The translations under genes were made by a program, and so were the position numbers. A stretch of 64,000 bases of DNA from NCBI RefSeq assembly GCF_964019545.1, contig NZ_OZ026451.1:434001-498000 (forward strand), written 5' to 3'. The notes under the pieces were generated by a model. That model did no database searches. It had not been told where the DNA came from and saw nothing but the letters and a program-made list of their open reading frames with translations. Every line of letters starts with the position of its first letter. The first letter of the stretch is position 1. This DNA is from Rickettsiella endosymbiont of Xylota segnis (GTDB lineage: Bacteria > Pseudomonadota > Gammaproteobacteria > Diplorickettsiales > Diplorickettsiaceae). Of the stretch, positions 8,717-17,805 are shown in pieces.

Positions 8717-10189
8717 ATGAAAAAGAAAAAATATTTTTTGTTAAAATTTTTGTTTATTATTTTTTATCTAGTCTGTGCACCAACACTTGCTAATAAAAAC
8801 AATACTTCAATTCAAAGTTCAGAACTATGGGTTGATTTGACTCATCCTAAAATTCTTTATGCTAAAAAAGATCAATTACGTTTAATTCCTGCATCGGTGA
8901 CGAAACTTTTTATTGCTGCCAGCGCGTTAACGCACTGGGGTGCTAGGCATACTTTTTCAACGCGAATTTATACAAGAGGAAACATTAAAGCGGGTGTGCT
9001 GAATGGAGATTTGGTTTTTTATGGTTTGGGTGACCCTGAGTTAACCAATGAAAAAATTTGGAGCTTGATTAATAATCTACAACAACTGGGTTTAAAAAAA
9101 ATTAACGGAAACTTAGTCGTTAATACATCTTATTTTGGAAAAATCATTTTAGATGCTCCTGATCGAATACAAGCAAAATCACATAGTAAAGTCGCGTACG
9201 ATGGTTTGCCTTCTTCAACAGGGACTAACTTTGGAAACATATCTGTTTTTATAGCACCCGGACGCAAAGTAGGTGATGCAGCGATAATAAAAATTTCACC
9301 TTATAGGTTAGATAACCTATTACTTAAAGGGGTTGTGCAAACTATTTCCGGAAAAAACAATGCTATTCAAATTAGTCGTGTCACTCAGAATAAACAAGAA
9401 ATTTTAACCGTTTCCGGAAAATTGGGAGTGGAAAGTAAGCCGCTAACGATTTATCGTTCAGTAGGGGATTCTAATTTAACAACGGCAAATTTATTAAGCG
9501 CTTTTTTGCAAGAAGCGAGCATCAGTTTGAATGGGAAAATTCAACTTGAGTCAACACCCCTGTTACAAACAGATAAATTGTTAACACAATTGGAAAGTGA
9601 TCCGCTCATTCACTCGTTGCAGGATATGTTATTTTACTCGAATAATTATATAGCAGATATGTTGATGCTGGATTTATGGCGCGACAGTCAGACGACGTTA
9701 GATTCAACAGCGATAAATTTATCTGATGCAACACAATTACTTTTTAATAACTATAAGCTCGTGCTGGCAAACACACAGTTTAGTATTAAGAATACCGATG
9801 GTTTACCCACCTTCAAAAATGCGAGCGGATTAAGCCCTTTAAATCGAGTATCGGCGAGGGATCTTATTATCCTTTTAGATGGAATGTATAAAAATAAACG
9901 CGATTTTCCTATCTATTATGGATGTTTGCTTATGCCAGGACAACAAAAAATTTGGCGGGGGCTGATTACTGCTCAACATCCTTGGATGGAATATTCAAGT
10001 TTTAAAACTGGCCATATTAGTGTGCCAAAATCTGTTTATACCATGGCAGGTTATTTCAGCATGCAAAATGGAGATATAGGTGCGTTCGCAATATTATTCA
10101 ATGCCCCGCCCGCAATGGATATAAATGGAAGCTTATTTAAAAAACTTATCCAACATTTAGATCATGAATTCCAAACGCTACGTACTTGA
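8717..10189 (+). CDS. dacB: D-alanyl-D-alanine carboxypeptidase/endopeptidase (PBP4 class)
   Basis: A 490-residue periplasmic serine peptidase (family S13) that trims or cleaves peptidoglycan cross-links. It has an N-terminal signal peptide with a basic start (MKKKK) and a hydrophobic core up to about residue 25. The three active-site motifs are visible: Ser60-x-x-Lys63 in IPASVTKLF, SNN in FYSNNYIADM, and KTG in FKTGHIS. The long insertion between the first two motifs is typical of the class. It is likely a single-gene unit. A dispersed repeat starts 5 bases after its stop. Confidence 0.93.
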   Translation: MKKKKYFLLKFLFIIFYLVCAPTLANKNNTSIQSSELWVDLTHPKILYAKKDQLRLIPASVTKLFIAASALTHWGARHTFSTRIYTRGNIKAGVLNGDLVFYGLGDPELTNEKIWSLINNLQQLGLKKINGNLVVNTSYFGKIILDAPDRIQAKSHSKVAYDGLPSSTGTNFGNISVFIAPGRKVGDAAIIKISPYRLDNLLLKGVVQTISGKNNAIQISRVTQNKQEILTVSGKLGVESKPLTIYRSVGDSNLTTANLLSAFLQEASISLNGKIQLESTPLLQTDKLLTQLESDPLIHSLQDMLFYSNNYIADMLMLDLWRDSQTTLDSTAINLSDATQLLFNNYKLVLANTQFSIKNTDGLPTFKNASGLSPLNRVSARDLIILLDGMYKNKRDFPIYYGCLLMPGQQKIWRGLITAQHPWMEYSSFKTGHISVPKSVYTMAGYFSMQNGDIGAFAILFNAPPAMDINGSLFKKLIQHLDHEFQTLRT

Positions 10190-10193
10190 TATT

Positions 10194-10287
10194 GACTGTG
10201 TTGCCACTCCACTTATAATCCTCATATCTTGAATACATTCGTTGCTCACTTTCTTGGCATTTGTCAAAAATCTAATTGCTGTGAGTT
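10194..10287 (-). repeat. Dispersed intergenic repeat, copy A
   Basis: A diverged copy of the repeat also found at 43118-43239 and 50586-50708, in the same orientation as the latter. Shared blocks include CTGTGTTGCC near the start, a run related to AATACATTC-GTTGCT, and TTTGTCAAAAATC followed by ATTG-TGTGAGT at the end. It lies directly downstream of dacB. No coding capacity. Confidence 0.6.
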
Positions 10288-10290
10288 TAT

Positions 10291-10872
10291 TTAGTAAGCA
10301 TAGTAAATTTTTTTTTCAGTTATGACTGCATTTAAGGGGACATCCCAGTTTTTTTCTTTAAGAGTTGCTAATTTTTGCCATTCATAAGCAAGGCCGAGTA
10401 AAAAAGGGCGAGCAGGCCTCGGCGAATGGAGTAAAAAAGCAAAGCTTCGATCATAAAAACCAGCACCCATGCCTAAACGTTGTCCTTTTTCGGTAAAACC
10501 TACGAGAGGAACTAATACTAAATCAATAGCTTCTTGTGCAATGCATGAATCTAAAGAGAATGGTGGTTCTGGAATATTAAACCGGTTTTTTTTTAACAAG
10601 GTATGCGGTTGATAAGCACAGAATATTAATTGTCGTCCTTGTAAAATCGGTAAATAGCAAGTTTGCTTATTTTGCCAAGCTTTATGGATGAGTGCTGATG
10701 GATCAATTTCATGTTGAATAGGTTTATAGCTGGCAATTGATCGGCTTTGTAAAAATAGTGGATGTTGGCTAAGTTGTTCGGTAATTATAGAGGAAGTTTT
10801 TTTTTGTTCGCTTAAACTAATTTTGGCTCGTTGTTGTTGTAATTTCTTGCGAGTTAATTGGCGAGTATCCAT
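10291..10872 (-). CDS. ygfA: 5-formyltetrahydrofolate cyclo-ligase
   Basis: A 193-residue member of the 5-FCL family, which uses ATP to convert 5-formyl-THF to 5,10-methenyl-THF. The N-terminal basic helix (TRKKLQQQRAKIS) and the signature LGMGAGFYDRSFAFL near residue 135 are characteristic. E. coli YgfA (Fau) has 182 residues. It follows the 6S RNA gene on the same strand, the conserved ssrS-ygfA arrangement in which 6S RNA is processed from the same transcript. Confidence 0.93.
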   Translation of the reverse strand: MDTRQLTRKKLQQQRAKISLSEQKKTSSIITEQLSQHPLFLQSRSIASYKPIQHEIDPSALIHKAWQNKQTCYLPILQGRQLIFCAYQPHTLLKKNRFNIPEPPFSLDSCIAQEAIDLVLVPLVGFTEKGQRLGMGAGFYDRSFAFLLHSPRPARPFLLGLAYEWQKLATLKEKNWDVPLNAVITEKKIYYAY

Positions 10873-10890
10873 AACTTATCATACTATATT

Positions 10891-11058
10891 AAGAATATCT
10901 GACTCAGCTACGTTTCCTGATCCTGGGATGCAGGTGGGATTAAGTTCATCTACTTTAGGCTTCTTACTAGATTGCAAGCATGCGCACCGTAAATAAATCA
11001 AGTATCCCTAACTTAATAAAAGTATCGATCGAAAAACTATCGACTGAGTCAGATACTC
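10891..11058 (-). ncRNA. ssrS: 6S RNA
   Basis: This region just upstream of ygfA is flanked by complementary arms that form the closing stem (10893-10907 against 11044-11058, for example CTGACTCAG with CTGAGTCAG). The minus strand contains GCGCATGCTTG and AGAAGCCT in the order seen in the E. coli 6S RNA segment GAGCATGCTCG...GAGAAGCCTTAA. Length of about 168 bases suits the family. 6S RNA binds sigma-70 RNA polymerase and mimics an open promoter in stationary phase. Exact ends are estimated from the stem and the promoter. Confidence 0.85.
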
Positions 11059-11062
11059 GACC

Positions 11063-11091
11063 AGTATAATCTATTTTGAGGCCTATGTTTA
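11063..11091 (-). promoter_or_regulatory. Predicted promoter of 6S RNA
   Basis: On the minus strand a -10 hexamer TATACT lies at 11063-11068. A -35 candidate TAAACA is 17 bases upstream (11086-11091). The implied start, about 7 bases downstream near 11057, coincides with the 5' base of the closing stem of 6S RNA. Confidence 0.55.
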
Positions 11092-11259
11092 TCTTAAGAA
11101 AATTTAGAAAATTTTTTTAAAACCAAAACCACAGATGAATAGAAAATAACCTATTTTATCAGGTGTTTACGCAAAGTTTATTTTATTCAGATTAGCTTGA
11201 CTGTATTAACCTGGCGTAGAATGGTAAAATACTTAAGACTTCCTTTATAGAGTACGCCC

Positions 11260-11838
11260 ATGCAAACTCAGGCTAAATCTCCGGCTTTCGATGATTTTTA
11301 CCATTTACTTACACAAGCAGAAGTAGCTACTTCTCCAGCTGAAATACATGGGATGTTGTGTGGTTTTGTCTGTGTAGGTCCAAAACTTAACGGTGGTTTT
11401 TTGATCGATATTTTATTAAAGCGTCTTCGGACTAGACCGCCCTTTATGTTGGGATCCCAAGGTGCCATCGTTGGTTTGTATGATGCTGCTTGTCGTCAAT
11501 TGAGCGGATTACAAACTTTTCAATTATTGTTGCCTGATGAACAACATGAGTTGGAAGAACGTGCTGAAGCCTTAAGTTTGTGGTGTGAAGGGTTTTTATA
11601 TGGCTTAGGCTTAGGGGGAAGCTCTATTGAAGATGAGACACCTGATGTTATACACGAAGCTTTGTATTGCATTGCCGAGATTGCCAAACTTGAAATTATC
11701 CATTTAGAAGTAACTGAACTTGATAAACTGGCTTATGACGAGGCAATCGAGTTTATTACACATGCCATTCCCTTGATTTACGAAGAATTGATTCGTTATT
11801 CAGTAGAAGGAAGTGCAGGTTTCATGTACCTTCATTAG
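11260..11838 (+). CDS. ygfB: UPF0149 family protein YgfB
   Basis: A 192-residue protein of the YgfB/UPF0149 family, the same length as E. coli YgfB. The segment SPAEIHGMLCGFVCVG and the later CEGFLYGLGLG are family hallmarks. It is an all-helical cytoplasmic protein; no enzymatic motif is visible. It starts the ygfB-pepP-ubiH-maeA-ubiI operon, divergent from the 6S RNA-ygfA unit. The cell-division gene zapA, which in E. coli and many relatives lies next to ygfB here, is not present in the intervening 200 bases. Confidence 0.92.
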   Translation: MQTQAKSPAFDDFYHLLTQAEVATSPAEIHGMLCGFVCVGPKLNGGFLIDILLKRLRTRPPFMLGSQGAIVGLYDAACRQLSGLQTFQLLLPDEQHELEERAEALSLWCEGFLYGLGLGGSSIEDETPDVIHEALYCIAEIAKLEIIHLEVTELDKLAYDEAIEFITHAIPLIYEELIRYSVEGSAGFMYLH

Positions 11839-11857
11839 TCTAGCTACTGAATTACTT

Positions 11858-13159
11858 ATGTTTATGCTTTCAGAATTGCAACAGCGGCGCCAGCAATTAT
11901 TGTCTCATATAAAAAGTGATGAGTTAATTGTCTTAATGGCAGCTCCGGAGTATCTACGTAATGGCGATGTACTCTATCCTTATCGTCAAAACAGTGATTT
12001 TTACTATTTGACGGGTTTTCCTGAACCCGACGCGATCGCTTTACTTATACCTGATAGCAAAAAGGGTAAATTTATATTATTTAATCGTGCTGAGGATTCG
12101 GCAGCTGCTATTTGGAATGGTGAGCGTATTGGTCAAATAAGGGCTAGAAAAGAATACGGTGTAGACGAAGCTTATCCTATCAATCAACTGGAGGTTAAGT
12201 TAAGTGAATATATCACTAATACGCGAGTTTGTTACCATCTAGGCGATGAAACAATTAACCATCAAGTTTTAGCACGAATTAATAAGATATTAACGCATTT
12301 AAAAAAAACACCTGTTGAATACGCTAAAAAATTAGTCGATAGTGTCCATGAAATGCGGTTGAAAAAAAGCCCAACAGAATTAGATTGCTTACGTCAAGCT
12401 GCACATATTTCTGGTCAGGCCCATCTGCGCGCGATGCGCGCTTGCCGACCTGGTTTGTATGAATATCAGTTAGAAGCTGAATTAATGTATGAATTTTATA
12501 GGCAAGGTAGTCAAGCATTAGCTTATCCCAATATTGTTGCGAGTGGGGCGAATAGTTGTATTTTGCATTACACAGATAATCGCGCACAGTTAAAATCGGG
12601 TGATTTAGTGTTAATTGATGCGGGATGTGAATATCAAAACTATGCTTCAGATATTACGCGTACTTTTCCAGTCAATGGTCGGTTTAATCCAGAACAAAAG
12701 GCCATCTATCATATTGTATTAAAAGCACAGCAAGCCATCCTAGCACTGATAAAGCCCGGTATTGCATGGAACCAATTACAGAAAACCTGTGTGGACTTTG
12801 TGACGCAAGGTTTAATGGATTTAGGCTTATTAAAAGGAAATCTTAACGATCTAATTCAGCAGAAGAGTTATCATAAATTTTATATGCATGGCTGTAGTCA
12901 TTGGTTAGGCTTAGATGTTCATGATGTAGGGACTTATAAACTAGAAAAAAAATGGCGAAATTTAGAACCTGAAATGGTTTTCACTGTAGAACCTGGTATT
13001 TATATCAGGCCGGCAGCGGATATCGATAAAAAATGGTGGAATATTGGTATCCGTATTGAAGATGATGTGCGAGTCACATCTGCAGCCTGTGAAGTTTTGA
13101 CAGCACAAACACCTAAAGATCTAACTGACATTGAAAACTTAATGCGAACGCCCTCATGA
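11858..13159 (+). CDS. pepP: Xaa-Pro aminopeptidase P
   Basis: A proline-specific aminopeptidase of the M24B pita-bread family that removes N-terminal residues preceding proline. The N-terminal domain has the PYRQNSDFYYLTGFPEPDA segment. The catalytic domain supplies the metal ligands: Asp in LIDAGCEY, Asp in SDITRTFPV, His in HGCSHWLGLDVHD, Glu in FTVEPGIY and Glu in GIRIEDD. A GTG 45 bases upstream extends the frame but overlaps ygfB and adds residues the family lacks. The ATG at 11858 (or 11864) gives about 433 residues, near the E. coli 441. It overlaps ubiH by 4 bases. Confidence 0.94.
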   Translation: MFMLSELQQRRQQLLSHIKSDELIVLMAAPEYLRNGDVLYPYRQNSDFYYLTGFPEPDAIALLIPDSKKGKFILFNRAEDSAAAIWNGERIGQIRARKEYGVDEAYPINQLEVKLSEYITNTRVCYHLGDETINHQVLARINKILTHLKKTPVEYAKKLVDSVHEMRLKKSPTELDCLRQAAHISGQAHLRAMRACRPGLYEYQLEAELMYEFYRQGSQALAYPNIVASGANSCILHYTDNRAQLKSGDLVLIDAGCEYQNYASDITRTFPVNGRFNPEQKAIYHIVLKAQQAILALIKPGIAWNQLQKTCVDFVTQGLMDLGLLKGNLNDLIQQKSYHKFYMHGCSHWLGLDVHDVGTYKLEKKWRNLEPEMVFTVEPGIYIRPAADIDKKWWNIGIRIEDDVRVTSAACEVLTAQTPKDLTDIENLMRTPS

Positions 13160-14415
13160 AGCAAGATTACGATATTCTTATCGTCGGTGCCGGAATTATA
13201 GGAACTAGTTTGGCATTAGCTTTATCACAGTTACCATTGCGGATCGCACTGATCGAACAATCCTCTTTTAAAACACTCGATGCTCCTCTACCTGCAGAAA
13301 GCAAACCTATTGCTTTGAATCTCGCTAGCCTACATATTTTACAGACACTCAATATATGGCCTGCTTTAGAAGTTTATGCCAATCCAATTAAATCGGTACA
13401 TATTTCGCAACAGGCTTGTTTCGCTCAATTGAGAATTAATGCAAAAGAGTTGGGGGTTCCACAATTAGGTGCTGTTATTCCTGCTGCACGTTTGGGACAT
13501 GAATTAATCAAGGCCTTACTTCAGGTTGTTGCTAACAAGCCTGTCCATGGAACTTTCGATCTTTATACTCCAGCTACCTGCGAGTCAATTAACCAACTTG
13601 AAGGTGCTTGGCAGGTCGTTATGAGACATCTACAAGAAGAAAAAAAAATTATTTATCCACGTTTAATCATTGCTGCAGATGGTACATATTCTACGGTACG
13701 TAAATTATTAAATATTGGTTTAAAAACTAGACCTACTTCTGAAGCTGCTTTGACAACATTCATCGATATTAGTGGTCATCATCAACACATCGCTTATCAA
13801 CGATTTACTAAACAAGGAATTATTGCTAGCTTACCTTTACCCACAAATAAAATAGGTTTAGTTTGGACTGCAGAGCAACAAACTGTTGAAGCCTTACAAA
13901 ATCTAACTGAATCTGAGTTTTTGGAGAATTTACAAGGGCATTTTTCTTATCGTTTTGGCAGGTTATTACATTGTACTAAACGACAAATTTATGTTTTAAA
14001 AAGTTGTATTTCCGAAATCCAAGCGCAAGCAGGTTTGATTCTACTAGGAAATGCTGGGCATACTTTACTTCCTATCGCCGCTCAAGGTTTAAATTTAGGT
14101 TTGCAAGATATGGCAGAATGTGTGGATTTGATTGCAAACGCTTTGAAACAACATAAAGATCTCGCCGATGCAAGTCTAGCTCAATCATACCTTAAGTTAC
14201 GTTTAGCTGCACAGCGACAAATCATCGGTTTTACCGAGCATTTGACACGCTTGCAAACCCGATTCGGACCGTTGACTTTCATTTACAATAATGGTCTATT
14301 AGCACTGGATTTACTCTCACCCTGCAAAAGAAATTTATCGCGCCGCTTAATGGGAATTCATGGCCGACTTCCCCGTTTGATTCGCGGCTTAACTTTACAA
14401 CAAGAAGAATATTAG
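13156..14415 (+). CDS. ubiH: 2-octaprenyl-6-methoxyphenol hydroxylase, ubiquinone synthesis
   Basis: A 419-residue class A flavoprotein monooxygenase. The N-terminal FAD dinucleotide fold reads ILIVGAGIIGTSLALAL. The middle has the DG motif (IIAADGTYSTVRK). The second FAD-ribityl motif is GNAGHTLLPIAAQGLNLGLQD; Asn in the place of the usual GDAAH Asp is typical of UbiH rather than UbiI/UbiF. It hydroxylates the quinone ring late in ubiquinone synthesis. Four-base overlap with pepP and a one-base gap to maeA indicate an operon. An initiating ATG at 13156 matches the family start exactly. Confidence 0.9.
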   Translation: MKQDYDILIVGAGIIGTSLALALSQLPLRIALIEQSSFKTLDAPLPAESKPIALNLASLHILQTLNIWPALEVYANPIKSVHISQQACFAQLRINAKELGVPQLGAVIPAARLGHELIKALLQVVANKPVHGTFDLYTPATCESINQLEGAWQVVMRHLQEEKKIIYPRLIIAADGTYSTVRKLLNIGLKTRPTSEAALTTFIDISGHHQHIAYQRFTKQGIIASLPLPTNKIGLVWTAEQQTVEALQNLTESEFLENLQGHFSYRFGRLLHCTKRQIYVLKSCISEIQAQAGLILLGNAGHTLLPIAAQGLNLGLQDMAECVDLIANALKQHKDLADASLAQSYLKLRLAAQRQIIGFTEHLTRLQTRFGPLTFIYNNGLLALDLLSPCKRNLSRRLMGIHGRLPRLIRGLTLQQEEY

Positions 14416-14416
14416 T

Positions 14417-16120
14417 ATGCCAAAATTTAGATCCATCACCGATAAAAATGCTAAGGTTCTCTATCTGGAAACTAATGCCTTGGGTTCCGCTTTATTGACT
14501 ACCCCTAAATTAAATAAAGGTACAGCATTTACTGAATCGGAACGCCAACAATTCAGGTTACGCGGCAAATTACCTTATAGTATCGAAAGTTTGCAGCAAC
14601 AAGAAAGGCGTGTTTACCAACAATTTTTAAAAAAAGAAAATAATTTAGAAAAACATCTTTATCTACGTAGTTTGCATAATACGAATGAGGTATTGTTTTA
14701 TAAATTGGTCAGTCAACATTTAACTGAAATGTTACCTATTTTGTATACACCTACCGTTGGAAAAGCGGTTGAACAATTTAGTCAGGAATTCCAACAACCT
14801 CGCGGTCTGTATCTTAGTTATCCAGATAAAGAACATATTGATGAAATCCTGGAAAATCGTTTGAATCCTGAAGTGGACATTATCGTCATGACGGATGGCG
14901 AAGGTGTATTAGGTATTGGTGATCAAGGTATTGGTGGAATGGATATCTGTATTGCAAAATTGATGGTTTATGTTTTGTGTGCTGGGGTTAATCCGAATCG
15001 TGTATTACCGATACAAATCGATGTTGGAACTAACAATGAACAGTTATTGAATGATCCGATGTATTTAGGCTGGCGTCATCCACGCTTAGCCGATCAAAAA
15101 TATGATGATATGATAGAAACGGTTGTTTCTGCTATACGACGAAAATTGCCTCGTGCCTATTTGCATTGGGAAGATTTTGGCCGAGAAAATGCACGGCGTA
15201 ATTTAGAACGTTATCATAATCAAATGTGCACGTTTAATGATGATATGCAAGGAACGGGTGCTGTGACTTTAGTCGCACTCTTATCAGCTATTAAACGAAC
15301 CAAAACCTCTTTAACAGAACAGCGCGTGGTTATTGTCGGTGCCGGGACAGCAGGTACTGGAATAGCTGATCAACTTTGCGCGGGAATGATACGAGAAGGT
15401 TTATCTAAAGAAGAAGCTTTATCGCGGTTTTATTTGGTGGGCAGACACGGTTTAATACATGATGCGATGTCAAATCTGACTGCTTTTCAAAAACCTTACG
15501 CACAACGTTTAAAGGGTGAATTAGTCACTACATTACAATTGTATGATGTAGTGCAAAAATTTAAACCTACTGTTTTAATTGGTTGTTCTGGACAAGGTGG
15601 AATTTTCACTGAAGCGATTGTTAAAACCATGGCCGCACAGGTGAAATATCCGATAATTTTTCCTTTATCAAATCCTACAGAAAAATCGGAAGCAACACCC
15701 GATGATTTATTGAATTGGACAGAAGGACGTGCACTGATTGCAACCGGCAGCCCTTTTGGTCAAGTCGATTTTAAAGGTGAAAAAATAACGATTGCGCAAT
15801 GTAACAATGCACTTATTTATCCAGGAATAGGTTTAGGTGTCCTTGTCGCCAAAGCGACACGCTTGAGTGAAGGTATGCTTTGGGAAGCATGTAAAGCGCT
15901 AAGTAGTTTTGCGAGTAAAACCACCGATGCTAAAAATGCATTATTACCAAATTTTGAAGACGTTCAGGCTATTAGTCGCTGTATTGCGTTGGCAGTAGCA
16001 ACACAAGCACGCGAAGAAGGATTAGCAGAAGTTAAAAAGTCTATCGATTTAGCTGAGGAAATCGATCATCAATTTTGGTATCCGGAATATGTTAACTTTC
16101 ATTATTCAACGTCAATATGA
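14417..16120 (+). CDS. maeA: NAD-dependent malic enzyme
   Basis: A 567-residue malic enzyme of the large SfcA/MaeA type (E. coli: 565), which decarboxylates L-malate to pyruvate with NAD+. Visible signatures are LYTPTVGKAVEQF (malic-enzyme N domain), the metal/malate segment VMTDGEGVLGIGDQGIGGMD, FNDDMQGTGAV, and the NAD-binding fold VVIVGAGTAGTGIADQL. It is inserted between ubiH and ubiI with a 1-base gap before it and a 4-base overlap after it, so it is almost certainly cotranscribed with ubiquinone genes. Confidence 0.95.
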   Translation: MPKFRSITDKNAKVLYLETNALGSALLTTPKLNKGTAFTESERQQFRLRGKLPYSIESLQQQERRVYQQFLKKENNLEKHLYLRSLHNTNEVLFYKLVSQHLTEMLPILYTPTVGKAVEQFSQEFQQPRGLYLSYPDKEHIDEILENRLNPEVDIIVMTDGEGVLGIGDQGIGGMDICIAKLMVYVLCAGVNPNRVLPIQIDVGTNNEQLLNDPMYLGWRHPRLADQKYDDMIETVVSAIRRKLPRAYLHWEDFGRENARRNLERYHNQMCTFNDDMQGTGAVTLVALLSAIKRTKTSLTEQRVVIVGAGTAGTGIADQLCAGMIREGLSKEEALSRFYLVGRHGLIHDAMSNLTAFQKPYAQRLKGELVTTLQLYDVVQKFKPTVLIGCSGQGGIFTEAIVKTMAAQVKYPIIFPLSNPTEKSEATPDDLLNWTEGRALIATGSPFGQVDFKGEKITIAQCNNALIYPGIGLGVLVAKATRLSEGMLWEACKALSSFASKTTDAKNALLPNFEDVQAISRCIALAVATQAREEGLAEVKKSIDLAEEIDHQFWYPEYVNFHYSTSI

Positions 16121-17322
16121 CTTTACCAGAAGAAACAAGCACGGATTATGATCTCGTTATAGTTGGCGCAGGGATCATTGGCTTGATTTTGGCTTGTTAT
16201 TTGCAGGATCAGGGTTTAAGAATCGCCATAATAGATAAGGGAACTTCTAATACTGCTTCGAGTCTTACAACTCAGCTACGTTTTATCGCGGTTACATTAA
16301 CTTCACAGCATTCTTTGCAAGGATTGAATGTTTGGCAGCGACTTAACAAAAAACAGTGCGCGCCATTCCGTAGTATGCAAGTAGGGGAATCTGGGCAAAG
16401 CGCGCAGCTTTTTTTTGATAGTGCAGATATCGGTGAAGTTTGTTTAGGTTATATCGTCAATAATTTTGATTTAGAACAAGCTTTATACGCACAAGCAAAA
16501 ACTGATAATGAATTGACTTGGTTTGCGCCCGATGCTTTAGTCGATATGCAGGTGGAAGAACAGCAAGTAGTAGTAACATTAGCATCTGGGGTTGAAATAA
16601 GTACATGTTTGTTAATCGGTGCCGATGGAGAGCATTCTAAAGTTCGCCAATTGGCTGATTTACACATTAAAGCGACTGACTATGCGCAGCGCGCACTGAT
16701 TGCGACGGTGCAAACTGAAAGGGTGCACGATGAGACTGCAAGACAGATTTTTTTAGCGAATGGTCCTTTAGCTTTTTTACCCTTGAAGGATGCCTATCAT
16801 TGTTCCATTGTTTGGTCGAATACATTCGAAGAAGTACAACGCTTAGAAAGCTTAGATGATGCCTCTTTCTGTGAAGAATTAACACGGGTTTTTGAGCAAC
16901 GTTTGGGCCAAGTGATATCGACCAGTGCACGTTTAAGTTATCCCTTAAAAACGCAAGAGGCGGAGCACTATGTTAAATCGGGTGTAGCATTAATTGGAGA
17001 CGCAGCACACACCCTACATCCTTTAGCTGGCCAAGGAGCAAACTTGGGTATGGCTGATGCGCAATGTTTAGCAAAGGTAATCTTAGAAGCAAATAAAAAA
17101 CATCGATCCATAGGCGCTTACCATACTTTACGTCGCTATGAGCGTGAACGTCGTTTTTATAATCGTGTCATGATGGGAGGGGTGGATGGAATTAAATATC
17201 TATTTGCTACCTCCAATCCTATGATACGAAAAACACGCCAGTTCGGATTGGGTCTTATTAATAAAACAGCATGTCTGAAAAATGTTATCGCCCGTTATGC
17301 GATGGGTAATCCTAGTATTTAA
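16117..17322 (+). CDS. ubiI: UbiI/UbiF-like FAD monooxygenase of ubiquinone synthesis
   Basis: A 401-residue paralogue of UbiH. It has the FAD fold LVIVGAGIIGLILACYL, the DG motif in LIGADGEHSKVRQLA, and GDAAHTLHPLAGQGANLGMAD, the canonical Asp-containing second FAD motif seen in UbiI (VisC) and UbiF. It hydroxylates the ubiquinone ring at C5 or C6. UbiI is preferred because pepP-ubiH-ubiI is the usual order; UbiF-type activity or broad specificity cannot be excluded. Start overlaps maeA by 4 bases and the end overlaps a convergent small gene by 4 bases. Confidence 0.8.
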   Translation: MTLPEETSTDYDLVIVGAGIIGLILACYLQDQGLRIAIIDKGTSNTASSLTTQLRFIAVTLTSQHSLQGLNVWQRLNKKQCAPFRSMQVGESGQSAQLFFDSADIGEVCLGYIVNNFDLEQALYAQAKTDNELTWFAPDALVDMQVEEQQVVVTLASGVEISTCLLIGADGEHSKVRQLADLHIKATDYAQRALIATVQTERVHDETARQIFLANGPLAFLPLKDAYHCSIVWSNTFEEVQRLESLDDASFCEELTRVFEQRLGQVISTSARLSYPLKTQEAEHYVKSGVALIGDAAHTLHPLAGQGANLGMADAQCLAKVILEANKKHRSIGAYHTLRRYERERRFYNRVMMGGVDGIKYLFATSNPMIRKTRQFGLGLINKTACLKNVIARYAMGNPSI

Positions 17323-17723
17323 GCACCAAGTGTAAACGATTTAGTTTGATATTCCGGTTTAACTTCACTTTTAGAAGGAAGTTTGTTTAATTCTTCTTTA
17401 ATAATTTTGAGATGGTTTTCTAGCTGCGCAGTATCTTGATTATGCCGAAAAAATTTTCCGGGTTGTTTCTTAGAATTAAGGATCTTATATACAGAGAGAA
17501 ATTGCTTCATAATTTGAGCAAGTATGATATCCGTAGTAGTTGTTTTATTTTCAATATATCTACTAATTATTTCTCGATTTGATTTTATAAACTGCATGAT
17601 TTCTTCCGGTAAATTTTTATTATTGCCGGTTTTTAAGATATAGTTCTCGTTAATTTTTTCTTTTAGTTGCCGAGCGGTTTCGAATGCGGCAGCTAATTCT
17701 TTTTCTGATTGTGATATGGTCAT
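17319..17723 (-). CDS. Hypothetical helical protein
   Basis: A 134-residue protein, highly charged and predicted mostly alpha-helical (for example KELAAAFETARQLKEKINENY and LKIIKEELNKLPSKSE). It has no signal peptide, membrane helix or recognised domain. The C terminus ends in SFTLGA. It converges on ubiI with a 4-base overlap and diverges from gmhB. Its base composition is more AT-rich than the operon beside it. Function unknown; a host-directed effector is possible but there is no positive evidence. Confidence 0.55.
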   Translation of the reverse strand: MTISQSEKELAAAFETARQLKEKINENYILKTGNNKNLPEEIMQFIKSNREIISRYIENKTTTTDIILAQIMKQFLSVYKILNSKKQPGKFFRHNQDTAQLENHLKIIKEELNKLPSKSEVKPEYQTKSFTLGA

Positions 17724-17805
17724 GGAAAATATACTGCAAACTTCTGTGAAATATCTGCAAAGTATAGGCCTTTAATATTAAGAGAGACTTAAAAGGAAGC
17801 AAAAA

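Noticed and set aside
11813..11857. GTG start giving pepP a 15-residue extension
   Set aside because: It overlaps ygfB by 26 bases and has no counterpart in PepP proteins.
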